DNA of 64,000 bases from positions 28,545,655 to 28,609,654 of the forward strand of contig NC_091141.1 of assembly GCF_041381155.1 (NCBI RefSeq), in the 5' to 3' direction. The stretch's first letter is position 1. Every line of letters starts with the position of its first letter. This stretch comes from Argopecten irradians. Its lineage: Eukaryota > Mollusca > Bivalvia > Pectinida > Pectinidae. Shown one piece after another: positions 11,698 to 25,109 of the stretch. Below the pieces are notes generated by a model that was not told where the DNA came from, made no database searches, and saw only the letters and a list, made by a program, of their open reading frames with translations. The position numbers and the translations under genes were made by a program.

Positions 11698-12855
11698 AAT
11701 CATAGATTTCGTACACTAGTATCGGAGGAAAATCAGCGAAAAAGTCAAAATCTGAAAATTAAGATGGGTGTGATATCGCTTTCTATAGGGTACGATGTCA
11801 CGTTGAAGGGATGAAGTATCTTTCGCGTGGGGAGGGGGTGCAATATCAGTTTCAAGGGGATGGGATATTACCGGTCTGCTGTTATATATAACATTTTAGG
11901 ATTAAAAAAGTGGTATCATCAATTATAATAATTGTAGGCTTTATATATTCTATCTAATTAATAAATGTAATAAAAGTATAGTTTTGTTGTTTGTTGATGT
12001 TTCAAACAATGACATTGTTGGTAGCTGTTCGTTGAACAATAATGATGATGAAGGCTTTGTCTTCTTTTCCATGGTTTTAATTTGATTCGATATGCATAAT
12101 TAGCATAGTTGCTAAAGGATCGTATAGCCCTATACATCCTGACGGGGATTACAATAACAACTTCTTCGTCTACTAAATACATTCTATAAAATTATTTCCA
12201 TGCTGTGGTGTGCCTGTAGTGTGGTGTCCTGTGGAGTGTGTGAAGTAGAGTGTATTTAAAGAATATCCCGAGTATCTTATATATTAGATACCAGGAAACA
12301 GGAATGGCGTAAAGATCACGATTCCAAAGTGGCGTCAGGCAATGATTGAATAACAACCTCCTAGATATGAAATAACGTCATATATGGACTTCTAAGACGA
12401 TGTTCCTTGATCAACTGCCTGAAGATATATTTGAAAATTATATGTATGTGCATATGTGCAATGATCATGACTTAACCTAAATTAAATTTTCATAACTATG
12501 GCCTGGTAACGCTACATAAATTACACCATCTTTATCTGCGTATAATCTTACGAATACGTGTAACCGAATACCCCACAATCGGAGAAATCTTAATGCATGA
12601 CTTTTTCCATTAAACTCGTGCTTGGTACTGATTTCTGTAAGAAGCCTTCTTTGCCGTTTTATGTCCACGTTTAAGATTAATCTTTACATACTACTTCAAG
12701 CTATTGCAGTGACATCTTCAATAGCTTCCACATCAAGAATGTATTATTGGGGTTAAATTGTTAGTTTAAAACATTAATTTCAAATTTCGTTTCTGCTTGA
12801 CAAATATTTTACGAACAATCAAAGCATAGCTCAAATGATGATAATACCTTGATTA

Positions 12856-14105
12856 CTATTCTGAACCCGCGATTAATGTGCGCCTAACATTTTGTACAAG
12901 TTCACTGATATTCCGCCTCTCTTCCGAATGATGGAGCTCATTGGACAACTGCTGGGCTAGCTCTGCCTGTTTTAGGGCGTCTTCATTCCTCCCTTCTTGC
13001 AGTCGCAACCTCGCCTTTGCTACATAAAACAACATCTGCCACTTGATTTCTAGCTTTCCCCAGTCTTTGAAGACCTGCTGGAGAACCATGCTCGCAGACG
13101 TTAAGTCGTTTCCTGACACGGAGCCAGTAACAGGCTTGCCTCTGTGAGTCATACCAAGGTAAAGAAGCACTTTCACCAACAGACATCTTCTAATGAACGC
13201 TGATCGATACTGCTCATCTACTTTGTTTACATCGGGCAAATTGTCAACTGTGTTGATCATTCTCTCAAGTAAGGTTTTCATTCTATCCTTGATCTCTTGC
13301 TTCCCCGTTCGTTCATATGATATGCAGTCAATGCAGAACTCTGCCACGTAGAAATTCACTAGATGCATAGCATCCAATCTTAGAGACGTTGCTACCAATC
13401 TGATGCTGTTGTATTTATGCACGATATCCTCCATATCATAGCCCTTTGGAAACATTAACATTTGCGCCTGAGCAGCCATAACCATGATCGTCGACGTCAG
13501 TGGATGTTCTGTATGAACAATCAAACTCCCTACATCATGGATTTGTTGAAGGACATCACATGGTTTATCTGCTTCCAACAAGAACCGCAACCAGGCCAAT
13601 TTAGCGTCCATAAGACCCGCGCTACTCGTGCCTTTTCCACCGACTGTGCTCGAGTTTTGTAGTCGGTATTCCATTTCCACACAATACTGCTAACTCTCCG
13701 TTCAAGTGTGTCAATGGCACCATTGTCTCTATACAGCCTTAACTCTTCGTACACATATTTCTCATCTGAAATGTCAAGACACTGGTTCATTGCTGATTGA
13801 ACGGGCATACTTGTATTGTCCTCCTTTTTCATTCTCTGATACGTGTCAACCAATCTCACAGCCACAAATGTGTGTTGTGTATATCTCAGACAGTTTACAA
13901 GAACGTGAAATGGACATGTATCCACGATCTCCAGGAAAAATGTTAAGGAGCGATGATGACTGCAGTTGTCACTGTTTATTTTTTGCATCAGTTGCCGAGA
14001 CATCCCCCTTCGCCTGAACAGCTCCGCCATGATATACCGAGGGTCCACATTGTCTACGAGAAATGAAAACAATGTCTGTACAACTTTCTGTTGTATTGTG
14101 TCCAT
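12856..14105 (-). pseudogene. CARD-family paralogue, frame-split by one base
   Basis: A minus-strand gene with a CARD at residues 1 to about 95 (LVDNVDP, then FFLEIVDTCPFHVLVNCL and TQHTFVAVRLV) and a linker. The helical region lies in another frame, with the family motif VLLYLGMTHRGK. The chosen start at 14105 follows a strong acceptor (TTTGTTTTTCAG) by ten bases, so the upstream exon is probably 5'UTR as in the paralogue at 5670-6794. Alignment to that paralogue at the segment ending in VARV shows one base missing near 13608-13615. The two frames overlap at 13530-13680. The helical frame has its own methionine, so the locus could in principle give two separate proteins, but a pseudogene or a sequencing error is more likely. 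The gene ends in TAG. Confidence 0.72.
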
Positions 14106-14433
14106 GAGAAAAGTCTGAAAAACAAACAAAAAAGATTAAGACCCCTATTAAATTTGTTTCATAGTGTGAATTAATCTAGTGATTGTAGATAGCAGAGTAA
14201 GATTTTACTTATTTTACCTATTACCGCGGAAGAATTGGTTTCCTGTTTAACGTCTGGAATGAACGCCGAATTTGCCCTGGACGTTTTATTCTGCGTTTAC
14301 TACCATGTTTAATAAAAATCAAATAAAATGACAAGAGATAGCCATTATAAGGGAGATATAAAAATTACACTACAGCCCCTAAACACACACTCAGAAAACG
14401 TAACAACCATCTATGCATCGGACCTAATTATCT

Positions 14434-14572
14434 ATTATGGCCTGGTTAAGAGGGTACTATTGCCTCATAGTATTGTCGAGGGATGGAATAGTACTCGAGC
14501 CGAAGGCGAGGGCACTATCCTATCACGAGACAATACTTTGAGGCAATAGTGCCCTCTTAAACAGGCCATAAT
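14434..14572. repeat. Foldback hairpin element 1
   Basis: An almost complete palindrome. The outer arms read ATTATGGCCTGGTTAAGAGG inward from the left and the complement from the right. The centre is CTCGAGCCGAAGGCGAG. There are no coding frames and it resembles a MITE-type foldback. The next element starts five bases away and contains a related short hairpin (AATAGTGCCC near 14935), which suggests that the two belong together. Confidence 0.8.
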
Positions 14573-14576
14573 GGGT

Positions 14577-15021
14577 TTAGTACATCACCCTCACATGAGA
14601 CCCGTTTTCATGTCATCGTAACAGAAGCACGTCAAACGACACCTCGCAACGGTATCTCCATTTCCACACCACGCTGTTACATTAAAAGTACAACATATAA
14701 ATTGTTGCAGAAAGATGTGTTTCTTTAAAACGGGATTCAGCTTCATGAAGATTAAAAGTAGATTAATATTGAACATAAGTGAACTGTATTCTGTAGAAAA
14801 GCAACATTTGCTTCCATCTCCGCACACAACAGCCTGTCCGCCATTTTGACGTCTTGGTCGAAGCGCAACGTTATAATGACGTCATGTAATGGTGACGTCA
14901 CAATACATTCACGTTCAATTTCGCGCCACTTCAATAGTGCCCGCTTGCCCGGGCACTATTGCAAATAGTATCCATGTGTGTAGCCAATCAGAATTATGTA
15001 TTCTGTCACGTGATGTACTAA
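14577..15021. mobile_element. Small inverted-repeat element (445 bp)
   Basis: It is bounded by a 12-base inverted repeat, TTAGTACATCAC at the left and GTGATGTACTAA at the right. Inside is a short hairpin at 14935-14964 built on AATAGTGCCC. There is no transposase frame, so it would be non-autonomous. The family is unassigned. Confidence 0.5.
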
Positions 15022-15029
15022 CCTTTTAT

Positions 15030-16425
15030 ATTGACTCGTAGATTGTTGTGCTATTTGTATATTTTATCAAACTATGAAAAAAATGTATCTTTTTGTTAAG
15101 TAAATTCACAGAGCTCGGTACATATTTCTGTCACCAAATAGCCTTGCTTACAGGTGTCTATAGCAGGATTTCATTTAACAATAAACATACAGATCGAGTG
15201 TTTTTGATATTGTCATGCAAATGACTGTCGCAGATTTTATTATGCAGATAATATACCTGTTCTGACGTATCATATGTCCATATAGTGAAATACAATCTTG
15301 ATTTATTGAATTAGTCCAAGTTCCCATTATTACAGAGAAATTCAGAAAAGTAATCGAAATACACATACACACCCACGCATGATACACATTTCCTTCTACA
15401 CACAAGAGTACTTGAAGACACATGGTAACACCTTTGTAAATCCTATCAGGACACCTCAGGAATTTACATGCTGTCATCACAGAGTTCTGATATAAAGCTA
15501 TCTGACAAGACTTTTATTTATAAGCTATAAGAAGTAAGTTCCGAGATTGGAGGCAGTACTAGTTAGGACGTTCTCAAAATGTTGATCAGTCAAGAGGAAA
15601 TCATTGTAAGTTAAGAGATACATACATCGCTCGATGACCAAGATAACATACAGAAGATACACCAGTTCTGTGATACAATGGAACATTTTACCTCAAGTGC
15701 TTTTATAAAGTATGACATACTTACATATGCCGTCACAGTTCAGGGTTTACTGAAGGAACAACAAACGGGCTAAAACTTTGATGAAAAATCCAGGAAGTAT
15801 AAATAAAGATTAGTCACGACATATACATTTTTCCTTTTTCACCTGTATTATAGACATATCATTGGATGAGATGTGTTCACTCATGTGTAACGTAGGTAGA
15901 TCAGTAGAACATGTAGGTGTAAGAAGCCTTCATCTAAGAATAAAAAAACATAACGTCATTTTAGCGTTAAGTTATTTGCACATGATAATTATTCAACCTG
16001 TGTATAAATAAACATGTTTAATCTCAAACAGATCTTCAGAATATCAGTCGCACATGATGTATCTTAAAAAATGATGTTATGTCCGGGTTATGTCAAAATT
16101 TCCAACTGAAGTCAACAGTGAATAAATTAGAACTGTGACAGTTCGATTTACTAGTGGTCCCTGACTATGGTTTGTCAGAGATCTACCCCTCTCCCACCTT
16201 TCACTGATATGTCACTGGTTTTAGCCGTGGGAGGTTTCTCTGTCAACCTCTAGGGTATGACAGATTGCGCGCACTAACTTTTGAACCTGAAGACAATTGC
16301 GTGACGTCATGACTTCATGCGGTGTGTCCGTGGCTTGCCGTGAAAATGCTTCTTTTTAGGATATTATCACTAGTTTTTCTTTTGTATGTGGAAGACAAAG
16401 AATAATTCCCCTGCCAATGAGAGTA
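15030..16425. other. Intergenic, no supported gene
   Basis: The sequence is AT-rich. A minus-strand open frame at 15175-15480 has no recognisable domain or splice context and is probably chance. No repeat family was recognised. Confidence 0.4.
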
Positions 16426-16430
16426 TGACA

Positions 16431-16539
16431 ACGAAATCACAACCCTCGGGGCAATTCCTGAATGTCCACCTCTCGGCAAGCCTCGGGTTAGACGTTCATG
16501 AATTACCCCTCGGGTTGTAATTTCGTTGTCACACCCTCT
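16431..16539. repeat. Foldback hairpin element 2
   Basis: Arms of about 50 bp pair along most of their length (left ACAACGAAATCACAACCC, right the near complement GGGTTGTAATTTCGTTGT). The centre reads CTCGGCAAGCCTCGGG. The centre is the reverse complement of that in the hairpin at 37228-37376, so the two belong to one foldback family. Confidence 0.82.
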
Positions 16540-18149
16540 AGGTAGGGAAAGATTCGATTAGTCATTTCATAGAATACTATTTTTATGTTTATCTGAATTG
16601 TGTATCCTGTCATGTGTTATCACTTCTCGGAGTATAACACTTTCTGGTGTATTAGTAAGTTCAGTAAATTATTTTATCAAATAATCCACCTGATATCCAG
16701 TGATTTCGTTGAAATCACAAACATCGCAAACAGAAATAGAGATGATGGGAGTAAGATGATTTCGTTGAATTCTTTAAGGCAGCTTCGTAAACAGAAACGA
16801 AGATGCTGAGAGTGATATTATTTCGTTGAACTATTTAAGCATGAAAATTAGTTGATTTCGTTGAACTCGATTTGTCCACATCGCCAACAGAAACAAAGAT
16901 GCTGAGAGTAAGATGATTTCGATGAACCACGCAACGGCATAAGAAGATGAAACTTATGATTTAATAAAACGCATTGAGCCCGCATTGCTAGGTGAAATAA
17001 CAAAGATGTGCAAAGGTCAAAATCATTAACATAGGTACTTTTTACGAAACAGATATTGCTTTAACAAAATAGATTTTGTGACGAATCAGATATTGTTTTG
17101 AAACACACTAGAAAAATATTCATCAAAATGTGACCATTTAGTTTGTTTTGGTAGGAGAAACAGAGGTTGAGAATGAGATAATTTAGCGATATCGACAGGA
17201 AAAAACACCTATGTTGTAATTCAAATATTTCCTGAAACTCCTAACCCAACCCATAACCTTTTGGTCTAGGAATACATGACGTCCTCATTACCAGCAGATT
17301 CAGAGACGCTCAACATCTGATGATTTTGTTGAATGTTGCATCGCAAGTAGCAATTTGGATGACGAGAGCGAGACATTTCCTGAATCTTCATTAGTCAATA
17401 TCTACTAAAACTCATAGCCAACAAAACTAATGAACTCTCTAAGGCCGCAGCGCCGACAGAAACAGAGATGCTGAAAATACGTTGACCTCGTTATGTCAAC
17501 ATCGCCAACAGAAATAACGATGCTGAGAGTATGATGATTTCATTAAACTCTTTAAGGCCGCATCGCAAACAGAAAAAAGATGCTGAGAGTGAGATGATTT
17601 CATTAAACTCTTTAAGGCCGCATCGAAAACAGACACAAAGATGCTGAAAGTGAAATATTTTCGTTAAACCCGTTTCTTCCACATCACCAACTCAAACATA
17701 AATGCTGAAATGAGATAATTTCGCTGAAATCGTCATGTGCATATCGCCATCAGAATCCCAGACGCTGAAATGAGATGATTTCGTTGAACTCGTTACAGGC
17801 CGCATCACCAAGAGAATCAGAGATGCTCAACATTAGGTGATTTCGTTGAATTTTGCATCCCCACTAGACATTTTGATGATGAGTATGAGAAATATACTAA
17901 AACTCCTTAAATCCGCATCGCCAACAGAAACAAAGATGCTGAAAAGATATGTTTCCGTTGAACTCGTTATGTCCAAATTGCCAACACAAAAAGAGATGCT
18001 GAGAGTGAGATGTTTTCGCTGAACTCGGTATGTCGACATCACCAACAAACACAAAGATGCAGAGAGTAAAATGATTTCGTTAAACTCGTTATGTCAATAT
18101 CGCCAACAGAAATAAAAATGCTGAGAGTGAGATGATTTCGTTGAAGATA

Positions 18150-19080
18150 GTAACCACGCAATGGCATAAGAATGAGAAAGGCTAAAACTGATATGATTTC
18201 ATAAAACGCATTAAGCCCGCATTGCTAGGGGAAATAGCAAAGATGAGAAAGAGATATTTTCTGGAACTCCTTCAAAGTCATTAAGACAGGTATTTTTAGG
18301 AAACAGATATTGCTTTGAAAAGAAAGTTATTTTGATGAATCAGACATTGTTTTGAAACACAGTAGAAGAATATTCATCAAAATGTGACCATTGCGTTTTA
18401 GTTTTAATTTTTTTTTACTTTTTTCAACTTTACTGACCATAAGGAATGAGTGTGACCACCCAAAAGTAGCAGAGGCAGCTTATCTACTTCTAAACTATGA
18501 ACTTTGTGGATATAAAAGGCCGCATCCAGCTCATAGCAAGGAGCTTATGGCCTTAAACATTCCAAATGATCAGGTCACGAGGCTACTAGGTTGCAGCATC
18601 CGCACATGTTTCTAACCTCCTTCCACATGTACAGTCGGGTAATGCTACCATCAGGAGACAACCTAGCGAAGTATTATAAGAAATCACAGACGAGAAATTG
18701 ATCGTCTGATAAAAGGTCACATTTAAACAAGTATTCCATCTCCAAGGGAAAAGAAAATACAGCATGAGAAAGCAATAATTTTGTACATCTAGTAAAAACG
18801 GTTGATCAAGAAAGCATATCAAGGAGAAACAGAGGTTGAGAATAAGATAATTTAGCGATATCGACAGGAAAAAAAAACCACCGATGTTGTAATTCAAATA
18901 TTTCCTGAAACTCCTAACCCATAAACTTCTGGTCTAGGAATACATGAAGTCCTCCTCACCAGGAGATTCAGAGACGCACAACATCAGATTATTTTGCTGA
19001 AATTTGCATCGCAAGTAGAAATTTGGATGACAAGAGCGAGACTATTCCCAAATCTTCATTAGTCAATATCTACTAAAACT
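18150..19080. repeat. Non-monomeric spacer block in each higher-order unit
   Basis: The first full copy of a block of about 900 bp that is not built on clean 61-bp monomers. Further copies begin near 20435, 24540, 26915 and 28980. Shorter ones are at 22075 (left part missing), 29790 and 31148 (right parts only). Each copy, except the last fragment, includes a TATAAAAGGC box. An open stretch before and after it would encode about 55 residues (for example CDHPKVAEAAYLLLNYELC). This may be a captured gene remnant, but since the copies are near-identical, conservation of the frame is not evidence for coding. Confidence 0.7.
18511..18520 (+). promoter_or_regulatory. TATA-box-like site repeated in the satellite spacer
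   Basis: TATAAAAGGC occurs here and at 20794, 22239, 24903, 27273, 29343 and 29831, always in the same spacer context. It matches the core-promoter consensus well. Whether it drives satellite transcription is unknown. Confidence 0.3.
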
Positions 19081-22000
19081 CCGTAAATCTGCATCATGCT
19101 GAGAGTGAGATGATTTCGATGAACTCTTTAAGGCCGCATCGTCAACAGAAGTAGTGATGCTGAGAATGAGATGATTTCCTTGAACTCTTTATGTCAACAT
19201 CGCCAATAGAAACAAAGAAGGTTGGAGTGAGATGATTTGGTAAAACTCTTTAACGCCGCTACTCCATAAGAAAACTAAAATGTTGCAAATTAGCTGATTT
19301 CGTTGAACTCGTTAAGTCCACATCGCCAACAGACGCAAAGATACTGGGAATGAGATGATTTCATTAAATTGTTTTTGTCTACATCGCCAACAGAAACAAA
19401 TATGCTGAGAGTAAGATTATTGCGTTGAACTCTTTAAGGCCGCATCTGCAACAGAAATAGAGATGCTCAAAATGATATGATTTCATTGAACTCGTTTATC
19501 CACAACGCCAACAGACACAAAGATGCTGAAAGTGAAATATATTCGTTGAACTTGTTTCTTCAACATCAACAAAAGAAACAGAAATGCTGAAATCAGATGA
19601 TTCCGCTGAACTCGGTTTGTCCACAAATAACGATGCTGAGAGTGAAATGATTTCGTTGAACTCGTTATGCTCGAATCGAAAACAGAAATAGAGATGCTGA
19701 GAATGAGATGATTTCATTGAAGTCGCTATGTCAATATCGCCAACAGACACAAAGATGATTGGAGTAAGATGATTTGGTTAAACTCTTTATCGCCGCATCA
19801 CCAATAGAAAACGAAAATGTTGCAAATTAGCTGATTTCGTTGAACTTTTAAGCCACATCGCCAACAGACACAAAGATACTGAGATGGATGAGTCGTTGAA
19901 CTCTTAAGGCCACATCGCCAACAGAAGAAAGTGGGTAAAATTAGTTCGTTGAACTCGTTTCTTCCACATCACCAACTCAAACATAAATGCTGAAATGAGA
20001 TAATTTCGCTGAAATCGTCATGACACATATCGCAATCAGAACCCCAGATGCTGAAATGAGATGATTCCGTTGAACTCGTTACAGGGCGCATCACAAGAGA
20101 ATCAGAGATGCTCAACATTAGGTGATTTCGTTGAATTTTGCATCCCCACTAAACATTTTGATGATGAGTATGAGACATATACTAAAACTCCTTAAATCCG
20201 CATCGCCAACAGAAACAAAGATGCTAAAAAGATATGTTTTCGTTGAACTCGTTATGTCCAAACTGCCAACACAAAAAGAGATGCTGAGAGTGAGATGTTT
20301 TTGCTGAACTCGGTATGTCGACATCACCAACAAAAACAAAGATGCGGAGTGTAAAATGATTTCGTTAAACTCGTTATGTCAATATCACCAACAGAAATAA
20401 AAATGCTAAGAGTGAGATGATTTCGTTGAAGATAGTAACCACGCAATGGCATAAGAATGAGAAAGGCTAAAACTGATATGATTTCATAAAACGCATTAAG
20501 CCCGCATTGCTAGGGGAAATAGCAAAGATGAGAAAGAGATATTTTCTGGAACTCCTTCAAAGTCATTAAGACAGGTATTTTTAGGAAACAGATATTGCTT
20601 TGAAAAGAAAGTTATTTTGAGGAATCAGATATTGTTTTGAAACACAGTAGAAGAATATTCATCAAAATGTGACCATTGCGTTAGTTTTAATTTTTTTTTA
20701 CTATTTTCAACTTTACTGACCATAAGGAATGAGTGTGACCACCCAAAAGTAGCAGAGGCAGCTTATCTACTTCTAAACTATGAACTTTGTGGATATAAAA
20801 GGCCGCATCCAGCTCATAGCAAGGAGCTTATGGCCTTAAACATTCCAAATGATCAGGTCACGAGGCTACTAGGTTGCAGCATCCGCACATGTTTATAACC
20901 TCCTTCCACACGTACAGTCGGGTAATGCTACCATCAGGAGACAACCTAGCGAAGTATTATAAGAAATCACAGACGAGAAATTGATCGTCTGATAAAAGGT
21001 CACATTTAAACAAGTATTCCATCTCCAAGGGAAAAGAAAATACAGCATGAGAAAGCAATAATTTTGTACATCTAGTAAAAACGGTTGATCAAGAAAGCAT
21101 ATCAAGGAGAAACAGAGGTTGAGAATAAGATAATTTAGCGATATCGACAGGAAAAAAAAACCCACCGATGTTGTAATTCAAATATTTCCTGAAACTCCTA
21201 ACCCATAAACTTCTGGTCTAGGAATACATGAAGTCCTCCTCACCAGGAGATTCAGAGACGCACAACATCAGATTATTTTGCTGAAATTTGCATCGCAAGT
21301 AGAAATTTGGATGACAAGAGCGAGACTATTCCCAAATCTTCATTAGTCAATATCTACTAAAACTCCGTAAATCTGCATCATGCTGAGAGTGAGATGATTT
21401 CGATGAACTCTTTAAGGCCGCATCGTCAACAGAAGTAGTGATGCTGAGAATGAGATGATTTCCTTGAACTCGTTATGTCAACATCGCCAATAGAAACAAA
21501 GAAGGTTGGAGTGAGATGATTTGGTAAAACTCTTTAACGCCGCTACTCCATAAGAAAACTAAATGTTGCAAATTAGCTGATTTCGTTGAACTCGTTAACT
21601 CAACATCGCCAACAGACGCAAAGATACTGAGAATGAGATGATTTCGTTAAATTATTTTGTCTACATCACCAACAGAAACAAATATGCTGAGAGTGAGATT
21701 ATTGCGTTGAACTCTTTAAGGCCGCATCGGCAACAGAAATAGAGATGCTCAAAATGATATGATTTCATTGAACTCGTTTATCCACAACGCCAACAGACAC
21801 AAAGATGCTGAAAGTGAAATATATTCGTTGAACTTGTTTCTTCAACATCAACAAAAGAAACAGAAATGCTGAAATCAGATGATTCCGCTGAACTCGGTAT
21901 GTCCACAAATAACGATGCTGAGAGTGAGATGATTTCGTTGACCTCTTTAAGGCTGCATCGCCAACAGAAACAGAGATCCTGAGAGTGAAATGATTTCGCT

Positions 22001-25000
22001 GAAAATTAGCTGATTTCGTTGAACTCGTTAAGTCCACATCGCCAACAGACGCAAAGATACTGAGAATATAGCAGATATTGTTTTGAAACACAGTAGAAGA
22101 ATGTTCATCAAAATGTGACCATTGAGTTAGTTTTATTTTTTTTTACTATTTTCAACTTTACTGACCATAAGGAATGAGTGTGACCACCCAAAAGTAGCAG
22201 AGGCAGCTTATCTACTTCTAAACTATGAACTTTGTGGATATAAAAGGCCGCATCCAGCTCATAGCAAGGAGCTTATGGCCTTAAACATTCCAAATGATCA
22301 GGTCACGAGGCTACTAGGTTGCAGCATCCGCACATGTTTATAACCTCCTTCCACACGTACAGTCGGGTAATGCTACCATCAGGAGACAACCTAGCGAAGT
22401 ATTATAAGAAATCACAGACGAGAAATTGATCGTCTGATAAAAGGTCACATTTAAACAAGTATTCCATCTCCAAGGGAAAAGAAAATACAGCATGAGAAAG
22501 CAATAATTTTGTACATTTTGTAAAAATGGTTGATCAAGAAAGCATATCAAGGAGAAACAGAGGTTGAAATAAGATAATTTAGCGATATCGACAGGAAAAA
22601 AAAACACCGATGTTGTAATTCAAATATTTCCTGAAACTCCTAACCCATTACCTTCCGGTCTAGGAATACTTGAAGTTCTCATCACCAGGAGATTCAGAGA
22701 TGCTCAACATCAGATTATTTTGTTGAATTTTGCATCGCAAGAAGAAATTTGGATGACGAGAGCGAGACATTTCCTGAATCTTCATTAGTCAATATCTACT
22801 AAAACCCCATATATCTGCATCGTCAACAAAAACAATAATGTTTAGAGTGACATCATTTCGTTGAATTCTATAAGGCCGCAGCGCCAAAAGAAACAGAGAT
22901 GCTGAGAATAAGTTGATTTCATTGACTCTTTTTGTCTACATCGCCAACAAAAACAAAGATGCTGAGAGTGAGATGATTTCGTTGAAGTCTTTAAGGCCGT
23001 ATCGCCAACAAAAACAAAGATGCTGAGAATGAAATGATTTTATTGAATTAAGGCCGCTTCGCCAACAAAAAAGATGCCGAAAGTGAAATGATTTGGTTGA
23101 ACTCGTTTCTTCCACATCACCAACAGAAACATAAATGCTGAAATGAGATGATTTCGCTGAAATCGTTATGCTCACATCGTAAACAGAAATAGAGATGCTG
23201 AGAATGAGATGATTTCATTGAACCCTTTATGTCAACATCGCCAATAGAAACAAGGATGATTGGAGTGAGATGATTTGGTAAAACTCTTTAACGCCGCTAC
23301 TCCATAAGAAAACTAAATGTTGCAAATTAGCTGATTTCGTTGAACTCGTTAACTCAACATCGCCAACAGACGCAAAGATACTGAGAATGAGATGATTTCG
23401 TTAAATTATTTTTGTCTACATCACCAACAGAAACAAATATGCTGAGAGTGAGATTATTGCGTCGAACTCTTTAAGGCCGCATCGGCAACAGAAATAGAGA
23501 TGCTCAAAATGATATGATTTCATTGAACTCGTTTATCCACAACGCCAACAGACACAAAGATGCTGAAAGTGAAATATATTCGTTGAACTTGTTTCTTCAG
23601 CATCAACAAAAGAAACAGAAATGCTGAAATCAGATGATTCCGCTGAACTCGGTATGTCCACAAATAACGATGCTAAGAGTGAGATAATTTCGTTGACCTC
23701 TTTAAGGCTTATTGCCAACAGAAACAGAGATCCTGAGAGTGAAATGATTTCGTTGAACTCGTTATGCTCGAATCGAAAACAGAAATAGAGATGCTGAGAA
23801 TGAGATGATTTCATTGAAGTCGCTATGTCAACATCGCCAACAGACACAAAGATGATTGGAGTAAGATGATTTGGTAAAACTCTTTATCGCCGCATCGCCA
23901 ATAGAAAACGAAAATGTTGCAAATTAGCTGATTTCGTTGAACTCGTTAAGTCCACATCGCCAACAGACGCAAAGATACTGAGAATGAGATGATGTCGTTG
24001 AACTATTTAAGGCCACATCGCCAACAGAAGTAAAGATACTGAGGGTGAAATTAGTTCGTTGAACTCTTTTCTTCCACATCACCAACTCAAACATAAATGC
24101 TGAAATGAGATAATTTCGCTGAAATCGTCATGTTCATATCGCCATCAGAACCCCAGATGCTGAAATGAGATGATTCCGTTGAACTCGTTACAGACCGCAT
24201 CACCAAGAGAATCAGAGATGCTCAACATTAGGTGATTTCGTTGAATTTTGCATCCCCACTAGACATTTTGATGATGAGTATGAGACATATGCTAAAACTC
24301 CTTAAATCCGCATCGCCAACAGAAACAAAGATGCTGAAAAGATATGTTTTCGTTGAACTCGTTATGTCCAAATTGCCAACACAAAAAGAGATGCTGAGAG
24401 TGAGATGTTTTCGCTGAACTCGGTATGTCGACATCACCAACAGAAACAAAGATGCAGAGAGTAAAATGATTTCGTTAAACTCGTTATGTCAATATCGCCA
24501 ACAGAAATAAAAATGCTGAGAGTGAGATGATTTCGTTGAAGATAGTAACCACGCAATGGCATAAGAATGAGAAAGGCTAAAACTGATATGATTTCATAAA
24601 ACGCATTAAGCCCGCATTGCTAGGGGAAATAGCAAAGATGAGAAAGAGATATTTTCTGGAACTCCTTCAAAGTCATTAAGACAGGTATTTTTAGGAAACA
24701 GATATTGCTTTGAAAAGAAAGTTATTTTGAGGAATCAGACATTGTTTTGAAACACAGTAGAAGAATATTCATCAAAATGTGACCATTGATTTGGGTTTTG
24801 GTTTCCTTACTTTTTTCAACTTTACTGACCATAAGGAATGTGTGTGACCACCCAAAAGTAGCAGAGGCAGCTTATCTACTTCTAAACTATGAACTTTGTG
24901 GATATAAAAGGCCGCATCCAGCTCATAGCAAGGAGCTTATGGCCTTAAACATTCCAAATGATCAGGTCACGAGGCTACTAGGTTGCAGCATCCGCACATG

Positions 25001-25109
25001 TTTCTAACCTCCTTCCACATGAACAGTCGGGTAATGCTACCATCAGGAGACAACCTAGCGAAGTATTATAAGAAATCACAGACGAGAAGTTGATCATCAG
25101 ATAAAAGAT

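Larger units (their letters stand above)
8856..13558. repeat. Segmental duplication, copy A
   Basis: This is co-linear and in the same orientation with 60451-64000, beginning near TTGTTCTTATTGTTTTTTCG. Copy A is about 1.15 kb longer. Nearly all of that is two blocks absent from copy B: 10067-10760 and about 11260-11697. The duplication contains non-coding DNA and reaches into the CARD-family gene at 12856-14105. The alignment is cut by the window end, so its right limit is unknown. Confidence 0.92.

Noticed and set aside
11958-12182. A 74-codon minus-strand frame that has a counterpart at 62380-62631.
   Set aside because: Both lie in the segmental duplication, so similarity is expected; indels change the frame ends and the peptide is not protein-like.
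15175-15480. 101-codon minus-strand open frame.
   Set aside because: No domain, no splice context, cysteine- and isoleucine-rich composition typical of chance translation, and no second copy.
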